Source: Betaproteobacteria bacterium SG8_41 (GTDB taxonomy: Bacteria; Pseudomonadota; Gammaproteobacteria; Burkholderiales; SG8-41). Taken from it: a stretch of 37,607 nucleotides of DNA. Positions 26,941 to 35,668 of this stretch are shown here, one piece after another; position 1 is the stretch's first letter, and each line of letters opens with the position of its first letter. Position numbers and translations under genes: made by a program. The stretch lies in contig LJTT01000022.1 of assembly GCA_001303585.1 (NCBI GenBank), forward strand, positions 1-37,607. Reading direction: 5' to 3'. The notes below the pieces were generated by a model. It was given only the letters and a program-made list of their open reading frames with translations. It had not been told where the DNA came from and searched no databases.

Positions 26941-28318
26941 GACGCATTCCCTCGGGCGGCGCCACCGGCCGGCGCGCCGGCAGCGGCTGGGGATCGAGCT
27001 CGACGATGGTGAGCGCCTCGTCCCGGAAATACTTGCGCGCCACGTCCCGCACCTGATCCGGCGTCACCGCGCGCAGCTTCTCGAGCTGCACGTCGATGGT
27101 GGTATGCGGAATGCCCGCCATCTCGAGCGAACCGATTTGCTGCGCCTGAAAGAACATCGAGTCGCGCTGGTAGACCTGCGCTGCAACTGCTTGCGCCTTG
27201 GCGCGATTCAGCTCCTCGTCCGTGACGCCCTCCTCGATGATCTTTGCCATTTCCCGCCGCAGACCGGTCTCGACATCGGCCGCGCTGCGCCCGCGCGTCG
27301 GGATCGCGATGAGATAGAACAGGCCCGGGCCGCGGGAGATGCCGTCGTAGCCCGCACCCACCGAGTTCGCCACTCGCTCGCCTCGCACCAGCGTGCGGTT
27401 GAGGCGTGCCGCCTCGTTGCCGTCCAGTACCGCTGTCAGCATATCCAGCGCATAGGGCTCCCAGTCGCGTTCGGCGTCGCGCAATGGCGGCACCGGGAAG
27501 GCCATCACAACATAGGGCAGCTCCGCAGGCGCCTTGATGGTGACCCGGCGCTCCCCGCGCTGAACCGGTTCGTTCTGTGGCTTGCGCACCGGCAGCGTCC
27601 GGGCCGGAATCGGTCCGAAGTGCTTTTCCGCCAGCGCGAAAACCTCAGTGGGCTCCACATCGCCCACCACCACCAGCAACGCGTTGTTCGGCGCATACCA
27701 GCGCCGGTAGAAATCGACCGCGTCGTCCGCCGTCATGTTCTTGAGGTCGCTCATCCAGCCGATCACGGGACGGCGATAGGGATGCGCGGTCAGTGCCGTC
27801 GCCATCAGCGCCTCGAAAACCAGCGAGCGCGGCCGGTCTTCCGTGCGCCAGCGCCGCTCCTCCATCACGACCTTGATCTCCTTGGCAAACTCCTCGGGCA
27901 AGAGCTCGAGGTTGTTCATGCGGTCGGCCTCGAGCTTCAGGGCAAGCTCGAGCTGGGAAGATTGCAGGGTCTCGAAATAGCTCGTGGTATCGCGAGTGGT
28001 AAACGCGTTCTCGCGCCCGCCGGCAGCAGAGACGATGCGCGAGAATTCGCCGGGCTTGGTGGTTTTCGTGCCCTTGAACATCATGTGTTCGAGCACGTGC
28101 GCCACGCCAGTCACGCCGTTCACCTCGTCGACGCTGCCCACTTGGTACCACACCATCGCGACGACCACGGGCGCGCGCCGGTCGGTCTTGACGACCACTC
28201 GCATGCCGTTGGCGAGCCGGCTCTCCGCGGTACTGGCGTGACTTGTTTGAGACAGGGCAAGCAGCGCCGCCGCCACCGCAAAGCCAGCAGCGCGCATCAG
28301 GACTTTAGACATGGGCAT
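26930..28318 (-). CDS. M16 family zinc protease, catalytic subunit
   Basis: A 462-residue secreted peptidase. A signal peptide (about residues 8-28, cleaving near SHA) precedes an M16 N-domain with the inverted zinc motif His74-V-L-Glu77-His78, and the downstream acid region KEIKVVMEERR. Periplasmic M16 proteases of this kind degrade peptides and misfolded segments. The ATG at 28316-28318 or that at 28310-28312 fits the signal peptide; the open frame upstream to 28393 does not. A TACAAT -10-like box lies upstream (28352-28347, minus). Divergent from ftsY. Confidence 0.92.
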   Translation of the reverse strand: MPMSKVLMRAAGFAVAAALLALSQTSHASTAESRLANGMRVVVKTDRRAPVVVAMVWYQVGSVDEVNGVTGVAHVLEHMMFKGTKTTKPGEFSRIVSAAGGRENAFTTRDTTSYFETLQSSQLELALKLEADRMNNLELLPEEFAKEIKVVMEERRWRTEDRPRSLVFEALMATALTAHPYRRPVIGWMSDLKNMTADDAVDFYRRWYAPNNALLVVVGDVEPTEVFALAEKHFGPIPARTLPVRKPQNEPVQRGERRVTIKAPAELPYVVMAFPVPPLRDAERDWEPYALDMLTAVLDGNEAARLNRTLVRGERVANSVGAGYDGISRGPGLFYLIAIPTRGRSAADVETGLRREMAKIIEEGVTDEELNRAKAQAVAAQVYQRDSMFFQAQQIGSLEMAGIPHTTIDVQLEKLRAVTPDQVRDVARKYFRDEALTIVELDPQPLPARRPVAPPEGMRHGR

Positions 28319-28459
28319 CAGGTAACCAGGACGGGTTTGGGCTAGAATTGTAACCAAATTGGCAGGCCGGCTACTGCAAAATGCCCCGGACACAAACGGG
28401 CACGCGGCCTTTATCTTGACGCCGGCAGCAACACCACCCCGCTTCTGACTGCGCAGCGC
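28319..28459. promoter_or_regulatory. Divergent spacer between M16 protease gene and ftsY
   Basis: A 141-base spacer. On minus, TACAAT (28352-28347) is a good -10 without a convincing -35; on plus, TAGAAT (28343-28348) overlaps it. No hairpin or repeat array is seen. Confidence 0.3.
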
Positions 28460-29407
28460 GTGTTTAGTTTCAAAACTTCCAGCGAGAACGGCGGCCGCAC
28501 GGGCTGGCTAGAGCGTCTCAGGCAGGGCCTGAGCAAGACGCGGAGCGCGCTCGGGGGCCGGCTCTCGGCTCTTTTCGGAGCGGGGCGTGCGCTGGATGAA
28601 TCGTTCTACGAGGACCTCGAGACGGCGCTGATCAGCGCGGACGTCGGGGTGTCCGCGACCGGGCAGCTCCTCGATGCGCTTCGCGCCCGCGCGCGGCGCG
28701 AGCGCATCACCGACGCCGGCGCGCTCCGTCAGGCGCTGCACGCGGCCCTGCTGGAGCTGCTCGGCCCCATCGCCGTGCCGCTCGATATCGGTGCGCACAA
28801 GCCGTTCGTGATCATGCTGGCCGGTGTCAATGGCAGCGGCAAAACCACTTCGATCGGCAAGCTTGCGCATTACTTTCAGGCGCATGGCAAGTCCGTGCTG
28901 CTGGCGGCCGGCGACACGTTCCGCGCCGCGGCGCGCGAGCAGCTGATCGCCTGGGGCGAGCGCAATAATGTGACTGTCATCACCCAGCAATCCGGTGACG
29001 CCGCCGCGGTCATCTATGATGCGGTCAATGCCGCAGTGGCGCGCGGCACCGATGTCGTCCTCGCCGACACCGCCGGACGGCTGCCGACCCAGCTGCACCT
29101 GATGGAGGAGATCAAAAAGGTGAAGCGTGTCATCGACAAGGCGTTGCCCGGCGCGCCCCACGAGGTGCTGCTGGTCCTCGACGCCAACACCGGTCAGAAC
29201 GCGCTGGCCCAGGTGCGCGCCTTCGACGCCGCGCTCGGCGTGACCGGCCTCGTGCTGACGAAGCTTGATGGAACCGCGAAGGGCGGCATCATTGCCGCCA
29301 TCGCACGCGAGCGCCCCATTCCGCTTCGGTTCATTGGCATCGGCGAAGGTCTCGACGATCTGCGCCCTTTCGATGCGGAGGAATTCGTTGCGGCGCTCCT
29401 CGACTGA
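28460..29407 (+). CDS. ftsY: Signal recognition particle receptor FtsY
   Basis: A 315-residue SRP GTPase. An NG core: helical N domain (about 15-100), G1 GVNGSGKTTSIGKLA, GDTFRAAAREQL, G3 DTAGR and G4 TKLDGTAKGG. It binds SRP-ribosome complexes at the membrane for co-translational insertion. The acidic A domain of E. coli FtsY is missing; only a short amphipathic N-terminus remains, as is common outside enterics. The start is GTG (28460-28462). First of the ftsY-ftsE-ftsX-rpoH run. Confidence 0.96.
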   Translation: MFSFKTSSENGGRTGWLERLRQGLSKTRSALGGRLSALFGAGRALDESFYEDLETALISADVGVSATGQLLDALRARARRERITDAGALRQALHAALLELLGPIAVPLDIGAHKPFVIMLAGVNGSGKTTSIGKLAHYFQAHGKSVLLAAGDTFRAAAREQLIAWGERNNVTVITQQSGDAAAVIYDAVNAAVARGTDVVLADTAGRLPTQLHLMEEIKKVKRVIDKALPGAPHEVLLVLDANTGQNALAQVRAFDAALGVTGLVLTKLDGTAKGGIIAAIARERPIPLRFIGIGEGLDDLRPFDAEEFVAALLD

Positions 29408-29494
29408 TCTGCGGACTATTGTGAGTAAGCGCTAACACTCTATGCGTGTCTTGCATCGCGTGCCTCGCGCCGACCGGCAATCACTCCTACGTAA

Positions 29495-30148
29495 ATGATT
29501 TCCTTCAGTAAAGTCTGGAAACGGTACCCGGGCGGGCTGGAGGCGCTGCGCAATGTAACATTCACGATCGCCGCCGGTGAGATGGTCTTCATCACCGGGC
29601 ATTCGGGTGCCGGCAAGAGCACCGTGCTCAAGCTGACTGCAGCGATCGAGCGGCCTTCGGGCGGCAGCATTATCGTGAATGGCCAGAACGTGGGGGCGCT
29701 GCGTCCGGGCGCCGTGCCGTACCTGCGCCGCAACTTCGGGCTCATTTTCCAGGACCATAAACTGCTCTTCGATCGCAACGCGTTCGAGAACGTCATGCTG
29801 CCGCTGCAGGTCAACGGCTTCGAACGGCGCGAGGCTGCGCGGCGCGTGCGCGCCGCTCTCGACAAGGTCGGGCTGCTGGCAAAGGAGAAGGCCTTTCCGA
29901 TCACGCTTTCTGGCGGCGAGCAGCAGCGCCTGGCCATCGCGCGCGCGATCGTGCACCGTCCGGCAATACTGCTCGCCGATGAGCCGACCGGCAATCTCGA
30001 CGCGGGCTACGCCGCCGATATCGGTGAGCTCTTCCGCTCTTTCAACCAGGTCGGGGTGACAGTCGTCATCGCCACGCACGACGAGGCGCTCGCCGCCCGC
30101 CTGCAGCCGCGCGTTGTCGCCCTCAAAGCCGGGGTTATCGTTACGTGA
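29495..30148 (+). CDS. ftsE: Cell division ATP-binding protein FtsE
   Basis: A 217-residue ABC ATPase. Starts MISFSKVWKRYPGGLEALRNV; Walker A GHSGAGKST, Q-loop FQDHKLLFDRN, signature LSGGEQQRLAIARA and Walker B LLADEPTGNLD. With FtsX it activates septal murein hydrolases through EnvC-type factors. 87 bases separate it from ftsY; its stop overlaps the ftsX GTG. Confidence 0.97.
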   Translation: MISFSKVWKRYPGGLEALRNVTFTIAAGEMVFITGHSGAGKSTVLKLTAAIERPSGGSIIVNGQNVGALRPGAVPYLRRNFGLIFQDHKLLFDRNAFENVMLPLQVNGFERREAARRVRAALDKVGLLAKEKAFPITLSGGEQQRLAIARAIVHRPAILLADEPTGNLDAGYAADIGELFRSFNQVGVTVVIATHDEALAARLQPRVVALKAGVIVT

Positions 30149-31053
30149 TTACCTGGCTCTGGAGTCACGTCAACGCATTGCTGACGACGCTCGCGCGCCT
30201 TGTGCGCACGCCAGTGGCAACGCTGCTCAATGTCGGCGTGCTCGGCATCGCCCTGGCGCTGCCGGCGGGACTCTACGTTGGCCTCGCCAATATTCAAGGC
30301 TATGCGCGATCGCTTGCCGCCAATCCCCAGCTGTCGGTGTTCCTTGCGCTCGACGCGGGCGACGCGGACGTCGCCGGGACCGAGACACGGCTGCGGGGGC
30401 ACCCCGGCGTGGCCAGTGTGCGCTACGTGCCGCGCGACGAGGCCCTCACGCAGATCAAGAGCCGCACCGGCCTGGCTGACGTCGTCGACAGCCTCAAGGA
30501 GAATCCATTGCCCGACGCGTTCGTCGTGCAGCCGCGAGACGCCACCCCTCAGGTCCTGGAGCAACTGCGCGACGAGCTGCGTGGCTGGCCCGGAGTGGCC
30601 CACGTTCAACTCGACGCCGTCTGGGCACGCCGGCTCGAGGCCGGGCTGAAGCTGGCGCGGCTTGCCGTGTGGCTGCTCGCGACGCTGTTCGCGTTTGCGC
30701 TGGTCGCCGTGACATTCAACACCATCAGGCTGCAGATTCTGACCCGGCGTGAGGAGATCGAGGTGGCCAAACTGATCGGCGCGACCGATCCATTCATCCG
30801 GCGTCCCCTGCTCTATTTCGGCGCGGTGCAGGGATTGGCGGGAGGACTGACCGCGTGGGCCATCGTCGCGATCAGCCTCTACTGGCTGAATGGCGGACTG
30901 GCCGATCTGTCGCAGCTCTACGGCACCCGGCTCGAGCTCCAGCAGCTGAGCGCGCGGGACGGCCTGAGCCTGCTCCTGTTCTCGGCCGTGCTTGGCTGGT
31001 TTGGCGCCTGGCTTTCAGTCAACCAGCACCTGGCTCGCCTCGATTTGCGCTGA
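30145..31053 (+). CDS. ftsX: Cell division permease FtsX
   Basis: A 302-residue membrane protein with four predicted helices (about residues 24-47, 170-195, 225-247 and 272-292) and a periplasmic domain between the first two (about 55-165, containing VRYVPRDEALTQIK and LPDAFVV). Family motif RREEIEVAKLIGATDPFIRRPLLYFG is present. Partner of FtsE; GTG start overlaps the ftsE stop. Confidence 0.96.
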   Translation: MITWLWSHVNALLTTLARLVRTPVATLLNVGVLGIALALPAGLYVGLANIQGYARSLAANPQLSVFLALDAGDADVAGTETRLRGHPGVASVRYVPRDEALTQIKSRTGLADVVDSLKENPLPDAFVVQPRDATPQVLEQLRDELRGWPGVAHVQLDAVWARRLEAGLKLARLAVWLLATLFAFALVAVTFNTIRLQILTRREEIEVAKLIGATDPFIRRPLLYFGAVQGLAGGLTAWAIVAISLYWLNGGLADLSQLYGTRLELQQLSARDGLSLLLFSAVLGWFGAWLSVNQHLARLDLR

Positions 31054-31132
31054 GGCCGCCCCGGGGCATACAAGGCGCTGATTTGGTGCTGTTTTTGCGC
31101 CAACCCTTCTGAGAGCAAGGCCATGAATCCAA

Positions 31133-31160
31133 GGAACTTTCTCGGATTCTGGCACTCTTA
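31133..31160 (+). promoter_or_regulatory. Candidate sigma-E (RpoE) promoter of rpoH
   Basis: -35 GGAACTT (31133-31139), 16-base spacer, -10 TCTTA (31156-31160). Element sequence and spacing closely resemble the known sigma-E promoter of E. coli rpoH (P3), as I recall it. The expected start site, near 31166-31168, lies inside the CIRCE element. Not tested. Confidence 0.5.
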
Positions 31161-31175
31161 GATCGAGAGTGCTAA
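31149..31175 (+). promoter_or_regulatory. CIRCE operator (HrcA site) upstream of rpoH
   Basis: CTGGCACTC, nine bases, GAGTGCTAA. Against the consensus TTAGCACTC-N9-GAGTGCTAA the right arm is perfect (9/9), the left 7/9, and the spacing exact. It lies 22 bases before the rpoH ATG and overlaps the candidate sigma-E -10. HrcA repressor, whose activity depends on GroEL, is the expected ligand. Confidence 0.85.
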
Positions 31176-31197
31176 ACTGCGCCGCAAGGAGGACTTG

Positions 31198-32049
<852 letters not shown>

Positions 32050-32073
32050 CCCGCACGCTGTTCTTAAAACATT

Positions 32074-32100
32074 AAAGCCCCGGTTCGTACCGGGGCTTTT
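32074..32100 (+). terminator. Intrinsic terminator of rpoH
   Basis: An 11-bp stem, AAAGCCCCGGT with ACCGGGGCTTT around a TCGT loop (32074-32099), runs into TTTTCGTTT. It is the expected end of the ftsY-rpoH transcripts. The A-rich left side gives only weak termination for the opposite strand. Confidence 0.9.
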
Positions 32101-32109
32101 CGTTTCTGG

Positions 32110-32129
32110 ACAGGGCTTGCAAGCCCTGT
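32110..32129. repeat. Perfect 20-bp palindrome after the rpoH terminator
   Basis: ACAGGGCTTG followed by its exact reverse complement, with no loop, between the rpoH terminator and the heptamer array. It could be a protein site or the core of a dispersed palindromic repeat. Confidence 0.7.
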
Positions 32130-32171
32130 TGAATCACGAAAGCGGTCGTCACGGAATCACACTGAATGACC

Positions 32172-32253
32172 GTAAATCGTGAATCGGAACCCCTCTTGTC
32201 GCGAAACCGCGCGTTCTTACGATTTACGATTCACCATTCACGATTTACGACTA
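32172..32253. repeat. Inward-facing 7-bp arrays at the rpoH/sco1 convergent boundary
   Basis: Left arm on plus (32172-32185): GTAAATC, GTGAATC. Right arm read on minus from the sco1 stop (32250-32217): GTCGTAAATC, then GTGAATG, GTGAATC, GTAAATC, GTAAGAA. The unit is nearly the same as at the mutM/ferredoxin boundary. Confidence 0.85.
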
Positions 32254-32865
32254 GGAGTTCTGCAGCAGGATGCGGATATCGTGCACCAGGGCCGCCGCGC
32301 CACGGCCGTGCGACGCGTAGAGACGCAGGCGCCCCTCGCGGTCGTACATATACGTGCCCGCGCTGTGGTCGACGCTGTAGCCCCCGCCCGGCAGCGCCTG
32401 CTTCTGGTAGAACACCTTGAATTCCTTGGCCGTGCGCGCGATCGCGTCGGCGTCACCGTGCAGGCCGAGAAAACTGGCGTGGAAGGAAGGCACGTACTGG
32501 CGCAGCACTTCCGCCGTATCGCGCTCAGGATCCACGGTGATCAACAGCACCTGCACTTTCTGCGCATCCGGCCCGAGCTCGCGCATCACCTCTGCCATCT
32601 CGGCGAGCGCCGTCGGACAGACGTCCGGGCAATGCGTGAATCCGAAAAAGACCGTGACGACCTTGCCGCGGAAGTCAGCGAGCGTGCGCGCACGCCCGTT
32701 GTGGTCGGTGAGGCTGAATCCGCGGCCGAATTCCGCGCCGGTGACATCGGTCAACTGAAACGCGGGCGGCTGGGGCGCGCGCTCACAGCCCGCCAGCAGC
32801 GCGGCGAGCAGCAGAGCAGTGAGGCTGGCGAGGATGCTTTTCACGGCAAGACCCGCGCTGCGCAC
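32251..32865 (-). CDS. SCO1/SenC copper chaperone lipoprotein
   Basis: A 204-residue lipoprotein. The signal peptide ends with lipobox LAGC (Cys27). A thioredoxin-like SCO domain has the copper ligands Cys79 and Cys83 (FTHCPDVCPT) and His167 (YSVDHSAG). It metallates or reduces the CuA site of cytochrome oxidase subunit II. The start is GTG at 32863-32865; another GTG at 32842-32844 would also keep the signal peptide. Last gene of the oxidase cluster, 3 bases after ctaB. Confidence 0.94.
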   Translation of the reverse strand: MRSAGLAVKSILASLTALLLAALLAGCERAPQPPAFQLTDVTGAEFGRGFSLTDHNGRARTLADFRGKVVTVFFGFTHCPDVCPTALAEMAEVMRELGPDAQKVQVLLITVDPERDTAEVLRQYVPSFHASFLGLHGDADAIARTAKEFKVFYQKQALPGGGYSVDHSAGTYMYDREGRLRLYASHGRGAAALVHDIRILLQNS

Positions 32866-32868
32866 CCG

Positions 32869-33768
32869 TCAAACCAGCAGCTGGAGGTAGTGATCGATCA
32901 GCAGCGCCGCAAACAGCGCGGCGAGGTACAGGATGGAATAGCGAAAGGTGCGCCGCGCGACGTGGTCGCTGTACGCGAGGTACATTTTCAACGCGTAGAG
33001 CACGAACACCGCATCGAGCGCGAGCGCGACGACCAGGTAGAGAGGCCCGCTCATGCGGGTCACGAACGGCAGCAAGGTAACCGCCGTGAGAATCACCGTG
33101 TAGAGCAGCACGTGCAGCTGCGTGAAGCGGTCGCCATGCGTCACCGGCAGCATCGGCACGCCGGCCTTCGCGTACTCGTGCTTGCGATAGAGCGCCAGTG
33201 CCCAGAAATGCGGCGGCGTCCAGGCGAAGATGATGAGGAACAACAGCAGCGCCTCGGGCGCGACCTCGCCCGTGACGGCGGCCCAGCCCAGGACCGGCGG
33301 CATGGCGCCGGAGGCGCCGCCGATCACGATGTTCTGGGGTGTCACGGGCTTGAGGATCACCGTATAAATGATGGCGTAGCCGACGAAGGTAGCGAGCGTG
33401 AGCCACATCGTGAGGTCGTTGACCCAGTGGTGCAGCGTAAAGAGCCCGGCGCCGCCCACCGCGCCGGCAAACACCACTGTCTGCAGCGGCGTCACCTGCC
33501 CGCGCGGAAGCGGACGCGCGCGGGTGCGCGCCATCGAAGCATCAATTCTCTGCTCGACGAGGCAGTTGAAAGCGGCGGCAGCGCCCGCAGTGAGCGCGAT
33601 GCCGATCGTGCCGGCGACCAGCGCCTGCAGCGGGACCATCCCTGGCGTCGCGAGGAACATCCCGATCACTGCGGTAAACACAATGAGCGAGACGACCCGT
33701 GGCTTCGTCAGCCGGTAGAACTGGCTGGCGCGCGATGCGAGCGGCTGGCGAACGAGACTGGTCGACAT
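32869..33768 (-). CDS. ctaB: Protoheme IX farnesyltransferase (heme O synthase)
   Basis: A 299-residue UbiA-type membrane prenyltransferase with about nine helices. The first Asp-rich motif appears as [21 protein letters not shown], and the second conserved loop as [18 protein letters not shown]. It converts heme B to heme O. Heme A synthase (ctaA), the enzyme using its product for an aa3 oxidase, is not adjacent. The ATG is at 33766-33768, 114 bases after the Sco-like gene, with a weak terminator between. Confidence 0.96.
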   Translation of the reverse strand: MSTSLVRQPLASRASQFYRLTKPRVVSLIVFTAVIGMFLATPGMVPLQALVAGTIGIALTAGAAAAFNCLVEQRIDASMARTRARPLPRGQVTPLQTVVFAGAVGGAGLFTLHHWVNDLTMWLTLATFVGYAIIYTVILKPVTPQNIVIGGASGAMPPVLGWAAVTGEVAPEALLLFLIIFAWTPPHFWALALYRKHEYAKAGVPMLPVTHGDRFTQLHVLLYTVILTAVTLLPFVTRMSGPLYLVVALALDAVFVLYALKMYLAYSDHVARRTFRYSILYLAALFAALLIDHYLQLLV

Positions 33769-33822
33769 CTGGCTTGGGCACGCCTCTGAAAAGGGTGCAA
33801 TTCTAGCATCAACGGTGCGGTG

Positions 33823-33841
33823 AAAAAAACCGAGGCGTCGG
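33823..33841 (-). terminator. Weak intrinsic terminator after the Sco-like gene
   Basis: On minus, CCGA-CGCC-TCGG (33841-33830) is followed by seven Ts (33829-33823). The stem is only 4 bp, but the T-tract is good. The segment is one half of a 10-bp direct repeat, CCGAGGCGTC (33830-33839 and 33850-33859). Confidence 0.4.
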
Positions 33842-33882
33842 CCGTGCCCCGAGGCGTCAACCGGACCCCCGAAGGGCCGGCA

Positions 33883-34458
33883 TCAGCCAATCCGCGAGGC
33901 CTTGAGCAGGCGTTTCAGGTCCTTGATCATGCGCTTCGGGTCGGGCTCGGGCGGGTAGCGCATCATCAGATTGCCGAGCGGATCGATCAGGTAGATATGC
34001 GCTGAACGGGCTTCCGGTGCCGGCAATAGCGCGAGAACCTCGCTGCCGGCGGCCCGGATCAGCCAGGTGCCGGCGTAAGGCGCCAGCCTCTCGGGCGCGG
34101 TCGTTGCGTCGTCATTGAGGAGGAACGCGCGCTCCACGCGCTCCATTTCCTTCCCCTGGGCGAGCCGCACCTGGCGCATGTAGTAGAGCTTCTTCTCGCA
34201 GTAGGCATCGCATGCGGCTGAATCCACCATCACGAGGATCCACTTGCCGCGCAGGCTCGACAGTTGAAACGGCGCGCCGTCCGCCAGCGCGAGCCGGGTG
34301 TCCGGCACCCGGCGGGGCTCGACGAGCTCCCCGTAGTTCACGGCGCCCGATGGCGGCCAGAAATAATAGATGAAGTACGAAGCCGCCACCGGCGCGATCG
34401 TGAGCGCCAGCATGACCCACAGGACGGTCAGGCTGCGTTTAGGCGGCGCGTCTGACAT
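33883..34458 (-). CDS. Membrane-anchored Sco-like thioredoxin-fold protein
   Basis: A 191-residue protein with one N-terminal membrane helix (about residues 10-33). The periplasmic domain begins LRGKWILVMVDSAACDAYCEKKLYYMRQVR; Cys83 and Cys87 form a CxxxC like that of SCO proteins. The end reads SAHIYLIDPLGNLMMRYPPEPDPKRMIKDLKRLLK, as in redoxin-fold proteins. Orthologues occur in betaproteobacterial oxidase clusters between SURF1 and ctaA, without an assigned function; a role in CuA/CuB assembly or thiol redox is inferred. The ATG (34456-34458) lies 20 bases inside the SURF1 gene; the longer open frame is rejected. Confidence 0.82.
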   Translation of the reverse strand: MSDAPPKRSLTVLWVMLALTIAPVAASYFIYYFWPPSGAVNYGELVEPRRVPDTRLALADGAPFQLSSLRGKWILVMVDSAACDAYCEKKLYYMRQVRLAQGKEMERVERAFLLNDDATTAPERLAPYAGTWLIRAAGSEVLALLPAPEARSAHIYLIDPLGNLMMRYPPEPDPKRMIKDLKRLLKASRIG

Positions 34459-35158
34459 GCGCGAATAGATAGAACACGAGGATGGCAAGCGCCAGCGCGA
34501 ACCACTGGAACGCGTAGGCATAATGCGTATTGACGCCGAAATCAGGCGGGCTCCACTCGCGTGTCAGTCCGTCGTCGAGCGGGCTTTGCTGCTGGATCAG
34601 CACCGGCTGCAGCGCGATCGGCACCGCCCGCCGGTAGCGCTCGAGCGTCAGGTTCTGCCATACCTGCCCTTCCGCCACGCGGGTGGAAAGCTCGAGAAAC
34701 CGCTGGCTCGGCACAACGGCAAGCCCGCTCAGCTCAACCGGGCCCGCGGGCGTTCTGACCGATGGCAGGCGGGCGCGTTCCCGCGCGCCGGCAATCCAGC
34801 CGCGGTTTACCAGGACGTAACGCTCCCCGCCGCTGATGGCGAGCGGCATGATCACGTGATATCCCGCGACACCGTCCCGGACCTGGTTATCGAGAAAGAT
34901 GGCGTAGCGCGGCTCGAAACGCCCGCGCACGGAGACCCGGCGCCACAGCACTTCCTCCGCGCTCACCTCCGCGACGGGAAGCGCGATGGCAGGCTCCTCG
35001 CTCAGCGACTCCAGCCGCGCGGCCATGGCCTCCTTCTCATGCGCGCGGCCGAGCTGCCAAGCACCGAGCGCAAGGCTCGCGGCAATCCCGGCCGCGGCGG
35101 CGAGGCTGATCGCCAGAGATGGTCTGAAGCGGAGTCTGCGCAACGGTTTGGTCGGCAC
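34439..35158 (-). CDS. SURF1 family cytochrome oxidase assembly protein
   Basis: A 239-residue membrane protein with helices near both ends (about residues 12-33 and 212-233) and a periplasmic domain between. Family motifs ALGAWQLGRAHEKEAM, RYVLVNRGWIAG and THYAYAFQWFALALAILVFYL are present. SURF1 helps insert heme a into subunit I. The GTG at 35156-35158 gives a usual short N-terminus and leaves 41 bases to the divergent DUF2909 gene; an ATG at 35189-35191 (250 residues) would leave only 8 bases. Confidence 0.9.
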   Translation of the reverse strand: MPTKPLRRLRFRPSLAISLAAAAGIAASLALGAWQLGRAHEKEAMAARLESLSEEPAIALPVAEVSAEEVLWRRVSVRGRFEPRYAIFLDNQVRDGVAGYHVIMPLAISGGERYVLVNRGWIAGARERARLPSVRTPAGPVELSGLAVVPSQRFLELSTRVAEGQVWQNLTLERYRRAVPIALQPVLIQQQSPLDDGLTREWSPPDFGVNTHYAYAFQWFALALAILVFYLFAHVRRAA

Positions 35159-35176
35159 GCGCGCTTCAGTTACACT
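35148..35176 (+). promoter_or_regulatory. Tentative promoter of the DUF2909 gene
   Basis: TTGGTC (35148-35153), 17 bases, TACACT (35171-35176), 24 bases before the DUF2909 start. The -10 is fair, the -35 weak. It overlaps the 5' end of SURF1. Confidence 0.3.
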
Positions 35177-35199
35177 GAGGGCGCGCAACATCGCCGCAA

Positions 35200-35394
35200 A
35201 TGAAAATTCTGGTCATTCTCTTCGCGATCTTTATCGTCGCGAGCCTGTTTTCCGCGCTCTTCTTCCTCATCAGGGACAAGGGGCAGGGAGAGCGCACGGT
35301 GCGGGCGCTGACGGTGCGCGTCGCGCTCTCCGTCGTGCTCTTCGCGCTGCTCATGCTCAGCTACCATTTCGGCATCATCACCGGGAGACTCTAG
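35200..35394 (+). CDS. DUF2909 twin transmembrane protein
   Basis: A 64-residue protein with two hydrophobic helices (about residues 3-24 and 40-60) around a short polar loop (IRDKGQGERTVRALTVRVALS). It matches the small DUF2909 family that accompanies cox genes in beta- and gammaproteobacteria. Function unknown; possibly an oxidase assembly aid. It is the only plus-strand gene in the cluster. No clear Shine-Dalgarno is seen. Confidence 0.85.
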   Translation: MKILVILFAIFIVASLFSALFFLIRDKGQGERTVRALTVRVALSVVLFALLMLSYHFGIITGRL

Positions 35395-35436
35395 CAGAAC
35401 GAGTCCCTGACGAGCGACTGAAGAAATCATTAGCCG

Positions 35437-35530
35437 CGGAATCACACGGAACGACACGGACGATCGACCAGACCAAACATTGCGCCGCCACAGAAATAAA
35501 TTTCCGTGTGCTTCCGTGCGTGTCCGTGGC
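35437..35530. repeat. Inward-facing 10-bp arrays between DUF2909 gene and ctaE
   Basis: Left arm on plus (35437-35463): CGGAATCACA, CGGAACGACA, CGGACGA. Right arm read on minus (35526-35501): CGGACACGCA, CGGAAGCACA, CGGAAA. This convergent boundary (35395-35668, 274 bases) has no gene; it holds this pair, the ctaE terminator and an AAG-rich stretch (on minus) beside the ctaE stop. Confidence 0.85.
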
Positions 35531-35558
35531 TGTAGCGGTTTTTCGACGCAGGCTCCCG

Positions 35559-35585
35559 AAAAAAATGCCGCGCACTCGGCGCGGC
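35559..35585 (-). terminator. Intrinsic terminator of ctaE
   Basis: On minus, GCCGCGC-CGAGT-GCGCGGC (35585-35567) then A and seven Ts (35565-35559). It ends the ctaD-cox11-ctaE transcript before the divergent DUF2909/SURF1 part. Confidence 0.82.
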
Positions 35586-35668
35586 GGGTCCTCTACTGAC
35601 GGGGGCCTCCCCCTTTGTTGACTATCGCGCGTTGGTTTTTCGCTTCTTCTTCTTCTTGCGTTGTCCGC

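Noticed and set aside
29421..29440. A CIRCE-like string between ftsY and ftsE (GAGT ... GCTAACACTC)
   Set aside because: Arms do not match the 9-bp CIRCE consensus or the N9 spacing.
32179..33789. A 536-codon open frame on plus across sco1 and ctaB
   Set aside because: It spans two clear minus-strand genes and a repeat array; composition is Arg/Glu/His-rich with no motif.
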